From an archaeon (GTDB lineage: Archaea > Nanoarchaeota > Nanoarchaeia > Pacearchaeales > GW2011-AR1), in assembly GCA_030639395.1 (NCBI GenBank), contig DAOWCW010000024.1:1-9727 (forward strand): DNA of 9,727 bases, written 5' to 3'. Below the pieces are notes generated by a model, which was not told the origin of the DNA, did no database searches, and was given only the letters and a program-made list of their open reading frames with translations. The stretch's first letter is position 1. Each line of letters begins with the position of its first letter. This document shows, piece by piece, positions 5,543-9,727 of this stretch. The position numbers and the translations under genes are program-made.

Positions 5543-6163
5543 ATGAAGAGCGTGAAGGGGTTTTTTGTTGAGAATTATTTAAAGTGCTGGAAGTTTGGGA
5601 ATGAGTGTAGATGGTTTTTTGTTTTTGCATCTGGGCTTTTTGCTTTGACTTTTTTAATTGGGTTTGCTTTTCCTATTTTTTTTAGGACGGAAATTTTTGA
5701 GTTAATTAGGACTTTGATGTTAGAGCTTGAGGGGAAGAGTGTGATAGAATTGGTTGGGTTTATTTTTTTGAATAATTTGAAGGCGAGTTTTATGGCGATG
5801 GTGCTTGGGATTTTTTTGGGTGTTTTTCCTATTGTGATTTGTGTTGTAAATGGGTACTTGCTTGGGTTTGTTGCCAGAGAGGCTGTGATGATGGATGGGA
5901 TTTTGACGATGTGGAGAGTTTTGCCACATGGAATTTTTGAATTGCCGGCTATTATTTTTTCGATTGGAATGGGACTTCGGATTGGAGCCGAAGTCGGTGT
6001 TTCGGGGTTTCGGTGTTTCGGGGTTTCGGAGGGGAAGGGGAAAGATAAGGGGAGTGTGGGCTATGTTTTTCGAGAAGGGTTGAGGTTTTTTGTTTTTATT
6101 GTATTTCCTCTTTTGATTGTGGCTGGGATTATTGAGGGTTTGCTGATTGGAATTGTGGGTTAA
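5543..6163 (+). CDS. SpoIIM/DUF95-family integral membrane protein
   Basis: A 206-residue protein of the stage II sporulation protein M family, which is widespread in archaea that do not sporulate; its archaeal role is unknown. The family core is visible: an N-terminal amphipathic helix, TM helix about 25-47, then NNLKASFMAMVLGIFLG (77-93), a TM running into the motif NGYLLGFV (103-110), and WRVLPHGIFELPAI (124-137), then a last TM at about 181-205. The loop between the last two helices (151-165) is unusual. It is encoded by two tandem copies of a 16-bp sequence and is rich in Gly, Ser and Phe where homologues usually have basic helical residues. The gene has its own TATA box and stands alone. 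Confidence 0.88.
   Translation: MKSVKGFFVENYLKCWKFGNECRWFFVFASGLFALTFLIGFAFPIFFRTEIFELIRTLMLELEGKSVIELVGFIFLNNLKASFMAMVLGIFLGVFPIVICVVNGYLLGFVAREAVMMDGILTMWRVLPHGIFELPAIIFSIGMGLRIGAEVGVSGFRCFGVSEGKGKDKGSVGYVFREGLRFFVFIVFPLLIVAGIIEGLLIGIVG
5995..6026 (+). repeat. 16-bp tandem duplication inside the SpoIIM-family gene
   Basis: CGGTGTTTCGGGGTTT occurs twice in perfect tandem. As 16 is not a multiple of three, the two copies are read in different frames (around residues 152-162). Gain or loss of one copy would shift the frame before the last membrane helix. Confidence 0.9.
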
Positions 6164-6174
6164 GTATACAAATT

Positions 6175-6182
6175 AATATAAA
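6175..6182 (+). promoter_or_regulatory. TATA box of the 6204-6773 gene
   Basis: AATATAAA is centred 25.5 bp upstream of ATG 6204, so the start codon is probably the first transcribed codon. Confidence 0.6.
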
Positions 6183-6203
6183 CTGATTTGGTCAAATTGT
6201 TTT

Positions 6204-6773
6204 ATGAGATTTCGTGGATGTGATGGAGATTTTGAGAGGGGGCTTGAGGCTGTTCGGGCTGATCCGGATGGGTTTGGAGGACTTGTTAATGATTTTGTTG
6301 GGCAAATGAAAAAAAGGAAGGTTGAGATTGAGGCTAATGCGGAAGGTTTTCTAGAAAAATATGGCATCAAATATTGCCCCTCTCATTCTGGTGCGCTGGT
6401 TTCTGATGTTCGGCCTAATTCTATTGTGCTAGGTGTTGATAATGATTTATACAGTTTTGACAGTGTAGTATGTTCTGCATGGAAAAGATGTAGGACTCCT
6501 ATAAGTTTTGATGAAGGATTGATAGGTAAATTGTCTAAATCCATAATTTTGGAGCTTAAGCCTGAGAGTAATAATGGATGCACCACGTGTCAAAGTAATA
6601 AAGGTCAAATTTATTTAGTTGGGTTTAGAAGTCCGATAGAATCTGATACCGCTTTACAAAAAGAAAGAAAATTTTCTAACGACTCCCCTATTTATTTATT
6701 TGAAAGGCCTTGTTCCCATAATTATGTTGCTATTGGAAGTGGAGCTGCCCCTAATTTAAAGAGAAAGAAGTGA
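6204..6773 (+). CDS. Hypothetical protein with CxxC and Cys/His residues
   Basis: I do not recognise this 189-residue protein. The N-terminal part (1-55) is charged and probably helical. The remainder looks like an alpha/beta domain with CPSH (58-61), C90, C96, CTTC (126-129) and CSH (170-172), which could bind a metal. It ends in a basic KRKK. No membrane segment or signal peptide is seen. The stop is 2 bp from the nreA stop on the other strand. The base composition changes inside the gene: the first ~150 bp are G+T rich like the surroundings, but from about 6360 the + strand has more A and C (28 of 60 bases are G or T at 6661-6720, by hand count). This may mark foreign or recombined sequence. 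The TATA box supports the start. Confidence 0.75.
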   Translation: MRFRGCDGDFERGLEAVRADPDGFGGLVNDFVGQMKKRKVEIEANAEGFLEKYGIKYCPSHSGALVSDVRPNSIVLGVDNDLYSFDSVVCSAWKRCRTPISFDEGLIGKLSKSIILELKPESNNGCTTCQSNKGQIYLVGFRSPIESDTALQKERKFSNDSPIYLFERPCSHNYVAIGSGAAPNLKRKK

Positions 6774-6775
6774 GG

Positions 6776-7972
6776 CTAGAAGTCGAAGATTGATTTTTGT
6801 TTGCCATAGTTATTTAGTATCCAGGATTTTTGTTTGATTTGTTTTGTTGGGATTGTGATTCTTGTTTGCATGTCGGCTAGTGCGTCGTCGATTGTGTCGA
6901 AATGTTTTGGTTGGCTTGAGAATGTTCTTCTGGCTGTTTCTCTGACAATGCCGACTCCGAGTGGAGCGTAGTATTCTGGGTGGATTTCCCTGAAGGTGAG
7001 AACTGTTGCTTGGCGTTTTATTTTTAGAAGGCATTCTGTCAAGGGAAGTCTTGTCGCATAGTATCCTCCAGCGACGTTGAAGGCGTATTTTTTTCTTCCG
7101 TTAAATCCTTCATAATCTATTACAAATTCGTCTTTGTGGTCTGAGTAGGTTGATCCTGACGTCCAGCATTCTATTGCTTCGAATGAGAATGGTCCTGGGA
7201 GGAGGAGGGCTTCGATGTAGTTACCTAGGAAGTTTCCTGAGTATAATGTGATTTGGTTTATTTGGTTGAAGTATCTTATTTTTTCGAGGTGTTGTTTTGA
7301 AATTGTGTCATCGGTTGCTGTGATTGACCATCTTGTTGGAACCATGCGTCTTGCGAGTTTTTTTCCAAGGAGTCCTATTGAAAGTAATTTTTGGAGGTGG
7401 TCAATTTTTGTGTTTGCGGCATAGAGTTCTTTAATTGCGTCGACGGATTTGATATCGGTGTCGTTGATAAGGTAGTCTACTTTTTTTGGAACATGTATAT
7501 TTTCTTCGAGGATTGCTTTTTTGAGTGGTGCTGGGTTTGTCATGGGTTGAAAGACTTTGTCGATTGTGAATTGGAATGTTGGTTTTTTCTTGAGGAAGAT
7601 TTCTGTTGAGACTGGCTTTGAAGAGAGGGCTAGTTCTTGAGTTACCTGTTTTAGACGACTTGGAATTTTGGTATTCATTTGGGATTTGCCGTAGATTAGT
7701 TGACCTCTTAGTCTCAGGATGTTTGCTATGGAGAAATTTTGTTTTGCCCATTCTTCAGCGGATGGGAAGTTTGATATGTTGTCGTTTTCTGAGGGTGTGA
7801 GGATTCCGGCGTTGACGTTTGGATAGCCTATTCTTCCTACAAAGAGTTCTGGTGCTGATTTTCCAGAGAAGTGGAGTTTTGGTTTTGGGGCGTTTTGTTT
7901 GAATTTGGCTAGGATTCTGCATGGGTGTCCACATAGACCTTTTCCTTTGCATTTGATGCATAAAGTTTCCAT
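6776..7972 (-). CDS. nreA: DNA repair protein NreA, PCNA-interacting
   Basis: NreA-family protein (398 residues). The family occurs across archaea and is implicated in repair of DNA damage in concert with PCNA. The N-terminus has a Cys/His cluster, CIKC (5-8) and CGHPC (14-18), likely a zinc site. The conserved Nre core follows, including FVGRIGYPNVNAGILTPSE (44-62). The extreme C-terminus is QKSIFDF (392-398), a PIP-box sequence expected to dock on the sliding clamp. Length fits the family and both termini are intact. It converges with the 6204-6773 gene with 2 bp between stops. A TTTAAA box about 25 bp upstream of ATG 7972 suggests a leaderless single-gene transcript. Confidence 0.92.
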   Translation of the reverse strand: METLCIKCKGKGLCGHPCRILAKFKQNAPKPKLHFSGKSAPELFVGRIGYPNVNAGILTPSENDNISNFPSAEEWAKQNFSIANILRLRGQLIYGKSQMNTKIPSRLKQVTQELALSSKPVSTEIFLKKKPTFQFTIDKVFQPMTNPAPLKKAILEENIHVPKKVDYLINDTDIKSVDAIKELYAANTKIDHLQKLLSIGLLGKKLARRMVPTRWSITATDDTISKQHLEKIRYFNQINQITLYSGNFLGNYIEALLLPGPFSFEAIECWTSGSTYSDHKDEFVIDYEGFNGRKKYAFNVAGGYYATRLPLTECLLKIKRQATVLTFREIHPEYYAPLGVGIVRETARRTFSSQPKHFDTIDDALADMQTRITIPTKQIKQKSWILNNYGKQKSIFDF

Positions 7973-7993
7973 GCGTTGCTAGAAGAAAAGCGG

Positions 7994-7999
7994 TTTAAA
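7994..7999 (-). promoter_or_regulatory. TATA-like box of nreA
   Basis: The minus-strand CTTTAAAC core is centred 24.5 bp upstream of ATG 7972. The 44-bp gap to the next gene holds nothing else recognised. Confidence 0.5.
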
Positions 8000-8016
8000 G
8001 GAATTATTGTGTTAGA

Positions 8017-8202
8017 TTAATCTTTTAGGTCGCTTAGTCCAATTATTAGGAACATTGCACCGATTCCGAGGAATATCCATACGAGTCCGCCTTTAAGGAA
8101 GAGTGTTGCTGCTGTTCCTAGGTCTGCCCAGTTTATGATCCATGTGTAGATTGGAACGATTAAGAGAGCTAGTCCGATTAGTATTTCTAGGTATTTATTC
8201 AT
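8017..8202 (-). CDS. Small two-helix membrane protein
   Basis: The 61-residue product consists almost wholly of two hydrophobic helices (about 5-24 and 36-56), joined by a short polar turn (NWADLGTA) and ending in a short charged tail (LSDLKD). It has no lipid-attachment or catalytic motif. Its function is unknown; such tiny double-span proteins are common in small archaeal genomes. It is on the same strand as nreA and the rhodanese but has its own TATA-like box, so it may be a separate transcript. Confidence 0.75.
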   Translation of the reverse strand: MNKYLEILIGLALLIVPIYTWIINWADLGTAATLFLKGGLVWIFLGIGAMFLIIGLSDLKD

Positions 8203-8222
8203 ATTATTTTAGAGATGCTTTG

Positions 8223-8230
8223 TTTTTAAA
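8223..8230 (-). promoter_or_regulatory. TATA-like box of the small membrane protein gene
   Basis: TTTAAAAA on the minus strand is centred 24.5 bp upstream of ATG 8202. The spacer 8203-8295 contains nothing else I recognise. Confidence 0.5.
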
Positions 8231-8295
8231 TTTAATTGAGGTGTAATATCTAATTATCTATTTCTGGCAATGATGGTTAATGGTCGTCTTTCGGA

Positions 8296-8661
8296 TTAGT
8301 TTATAAAATTTGTTCCGTGTTTCAGGATTCCGCCTTCTAGAACTTTTGTATTGGTAATGTTATTTTGAATTAGGAAATCTTGGATTGTGTGGGCTCTTGC
8401 TCCTGATCGGCAAATTATTAGGATTGTTTCTTTTATGTTGGAAAGTTTTTTTAAATTATTTGGAATTTCGTTCATTGGGATGTTTATGGAATTTTTTACG
8501 TGGGATTCATGGAACTCTTGTGGGGTTCGAACATCTAAGAGGAATTGGTTTTTTGAAGAAATTGCAGGGGCTTTGCTGTCAGATTGTGAGCTATAGGCTG
8601 TGGGTAGTTCTTTATATTGAAACTGATTTGACAGATTTGTCAATTTTTTTATTATGTTCAT
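8296..8661 (-). CDS. Rhodanese-domain protein
   Basis: Single-domain rhodanese of 121 residues, a family that transfers or carries persulfide sulfur. After a polar 35-residue N-terminal extension, FLLDVRTPQEFHESHV (40-55) is the family's first motif. NSINIPMNEIP (57-67) follows. The active-site loop is CRSGAR (84-89), with C84 as the persulfide-forming residue. The end is short: VLEGGILKHG replaces the usual GG-x-x-x-W terminus, so the last helix is trimmed. The catalytic cysteine and loop are intact, so it is probably active. The N-terminus shows no clear signal peptide. The partner pathway cannot be read from the neighbours. A TATA box lies 25.5 bp before the ATG. Confidence 0.9.
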   Translation of the reverse strand: MNIIKKLTNLSNQFQYKELPTAYSSQSDSKAPAISSKNQFLLDVRTPQEFHESHVKNSINIPMNEIPNNLKKLSNIKETILIICRSGARAHTIQDFLIQNNITNTKVLEGGILKHGTNFIN

Positions 8662-8682
8662 ATTAATAGAATAAGAGAAGAT

Positions 8683-8690
8683 TTTATAAA
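8683..8690 (-). promoter_or_regulatory. TATA box of the rhodanese gene (palindromic)
   Basis: TTTATAAA reads the same on both strands and is centred 25.5 bp upstream of the rhodanese ATG at 8661. It could also fire rightwards towards the 8748 gene. Confidence 0.6.
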
Positions 8691-8732
8691 TAATCGTGAA
8701 CTGTGTTTACTAGTGCTCAAAGAGTACCAGGA

Positions 8733-8740
8733 TATAAAAA
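8733..8740 (+). promoter_or_regulatory. TATA-like box close to the 8748-9014 gene
   Basis: TATAAAAA lies only 8 bp before ATG 8748. Start sites about 25 bp downstream would fall near the in-frame GTG at 8760. Either the real start is that GTG, or the gene is transcribed from the palindromic box at 8683-8690 with a short leader. Confidence 0.35.
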
Positions 8741-8747
8741 TAAAAAT

Positions 8748-9014
8748 ATGGTAAAAAAGGTGGTTGGATATGTTGTGTCTGTGGTTGGTATTGTTATTAT
8801 GACTATTGGTTTTCAGATGATTGATTTTGGTTGGGAGATTTTGAATATTGTGAATTTGGATTATGTTGCTGGGTTTGGGTTGGTGCTGGTTGGGATTGGG
8901 GTTTTGATTTCGTTGATGGGAGAAAAGGGGAAAAGAGAAAAGGGTGGTGATGAGATTCCGATTTTTGAGGGTGTTGGGAATTCAAGAAGGATTGTTGGGT
9001 ATCGAAAGGGGTAG
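8748..9014 (+). CDS. Small two-helix membrane protein with basic tail
   Basis: The 88-residue product has two hydrophobic helices (about 4-22 and 38-57), a Lys/Glu/Gly linker (GEKGKREKGG) and a C-terminal segment EIPIFEGVGNSRRIVGYRKG. That tail looks ordered and motif-like, not a mere charged end. The frame is open upstream to a GTG at 8703, but ATG 8748 (MVKKVVGY) gives a typical positive-inside start for the first helix; GTG 8760 is a third option. It diverges from the rhodanese gene and converges on the 9023 gene with 8 bp between stops. Function is unknown. Confidence 0.7.
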   Translation: MVKKVVGYVVSVVGIVIMTIGFQMIDFGWEILNIVNLDYVAGFGLVLVGIGVLISLMGEKGKREKGGDEIPIFEGVGNSRRIVGYRKG

Positions 9015-9022
9015 GGGTTGAT

Positions 9023-9727
9023 CTAACCTATATTGTCTTCAATTACCTGTAACCATCTGTCCCTTAATCTATCATATTCTTGGTCCGTGTAATGACGTCT
9101 ATTTTTTTCTAGTTCTTCTAACTCTATTTGGGCTTCTACTCTAGAATTAACTTTTATATCTCGCCACATTTTTCTAATAGAAGACATTCCTAGGTATTTG
9201 TGAATGTTAGAATCAAAGAGCATTAGTATTAACACAACGCCTAATCCTATCCAGTATATTATATTGGCCCCTCCTATTTCATCGTACCTAAACATCCAGA
9301 GAGCCAAAAATGATACTGAATAAACTATCCATCCCATTCTTCTCCCTACTGGTCCTAATTCTGACTGATGAATAAAGAAGAAGAATATCATCAAAGGAAT
9401 GAATGTTCCTATGCCAACCGCTAGCGTCCCATATTGCAACAAGATTATTTCTATAAATTCGTCTGAAATATACCTTATCGAAAGAATTGCTATTGCGCTT
9501 GAAACTATCCATTGAATTGGTTTATTTTTTTTGCCTCCGAATATAGTATTTTTTTTAATAACCGTATAAACAACTAGTAAAATTATTGTAAAAAGAAGGA
9601 TTTTGGCGAAAAGGAATTCATCAAAGGAATCTATCTCTAAGATTGTATCAGAGAGGAACTGTATTAGAATAACAATAATTTCACCTAGTCCCGTTAGAAG
9701 TTGCTCGACACCCTCTACTGGCCCTGC
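9023..9727 (-). CDS. Multi-pass membrane protein, 5' end outside the window
   Basis: The frame stays open from the stop at 9023 to the right edge, giving 234 visible residues. A TTG at 9442 is not the likely start, because conserved-looking membrane sequence continues upstream. Visible parts are GPVEGVEQLLTGLGEIIV at the start, hydrophobic helices at about 37-57, 71-86, 94-119, 131-147 and 153-171, a linker FGGKKNKP (63-70) with glycine and lysine, and a C-terminal soluble coiled-coil-like tail (about 183-234, VEAQIELEELEKNRRHYTDQ). I recall similar proteins, usually with a signal peptide, in DPANN genomes, but cannot name a family. The + strand here is not G+T rich (25 of 60 at 9361-9420), unlike the rest of the window. 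Confidence 0.75.
   Translation of the reverse strand, partial: AGPVEGVEQLLTGLGEIIVILIQFLSDTILEIDSFDEFLFAKILLFTIILLVVYTVIKKNTIFGGKKNKPIQWIVSSAIAILSIRYISDEFIEIILLQYGTLAVGIGTFIPLMIFFFFIHQSELGPVGRRMGWIVYSVSFLALWMFRYDEIGGANIIYWIGLGVVLILMLFDSNIHKYLGMSSIRKMWRDIKVNSRVEAQIELEELEKNRRHYTDQEYDRLRDRWLQVIEDNIG

Noticed and set aside
6810..7961. Alternative frames over nreA on both strands
   Set aside because: nreA has an intact family N-terminal zinc cluster and C-terminal PIP box in one frame. The others show no motifs and biased composition.
8385..8666. Two + strand frames over the rhodanese gene
   Set aside because: They are antisense to a gene with an intact CRSGAR active-site loop and its own TATA box.
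9288..9512. 74-codon minus-strand frame overlapping the right-edge membrane protein
   Set aside because: The product is irregular and polar, while the overlapping frame gives continuous membrane helices and stays open to the window edge.
1..9727. tRNA, rRNA or riboswitch genes
   Set aside because: I scanned intergenic intervals (2352-2677, 3700-3907, 5455-5542, 8203-8295) and saw no cloverleaf arms or known riboswitch cores. A covariance-model search would be decisive.

Overview
The window most likely comes from a low-GC archaeon of the DPANN type (Pacearchaeota/Woesearchaeota-like). The archaeal signals are a TFE-alpha transcription factor, an NreA repair protein with a PCNA-binding tail, a SpoIIM/DUF95 membrane protein, and TATA boxes at a nearly fixed distance from start codons. 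The alanyl-tRNA synthetase is instead of the short bacterial (candidate-phyla-radiation-like) type, so it was probably acquired by transfer. The lineage is inferred from family recognition and was not tested by phylogeny.

Layout: 1-599 holds a second copy of the 3' end of alaS (1-55) and one unknown gene (111-581, +). alaS runs leftwards (591-2351). Its promoter abuts about three tandem copies of a 59-bp unit built of three small palindromes (2379-2555), followed by a gene-poor spacer to 2677. A two-gene leftward operon (2678-3699) encodes a Pro-rich/coiled-coil protein and a small helical protein. Diverging from it are TFE-alpha with a histone-H1-like lysine tail (3908-4753) and, overlapping by 4 bp, a rhomboid protease (4750-5454). 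Then come SpoIIM (5543-6163) and an unknown Cys-containing protein (6204-6773), which converges on nreA (6776-7972, -). After these lie a tiny two-helix membrane protein (8017-8202, -), a rhodanese (8296-8661, -), a divergent small membrane protein (8748-9014, +) and a membrane protein that runs off the right edge (9023-9727, -).

Expression logic: nine genes have an AT-rich TATA-like box centred about 25 bp upstream of their ATG, which implies leaderless mRNAs. The one clear Shine-Dalgarno sequence is at an operon-internal gene, and the rhomboid start is coupled to the TFE stop. The + strand is strongly G+T rich almost throughout, whichever strand encodes the gene. The exceptions are the right-edge membrane gene and the 3' part of the 6204-6773 gene.

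No single pathway unites the genes: they cover translation, transcription, repair, intramembrane proteolysis and envelope functions. The least explained structures are the alaS 3'-end duplication flanking a single gene, and the 59-bp palindromic array at the alaS promoter.
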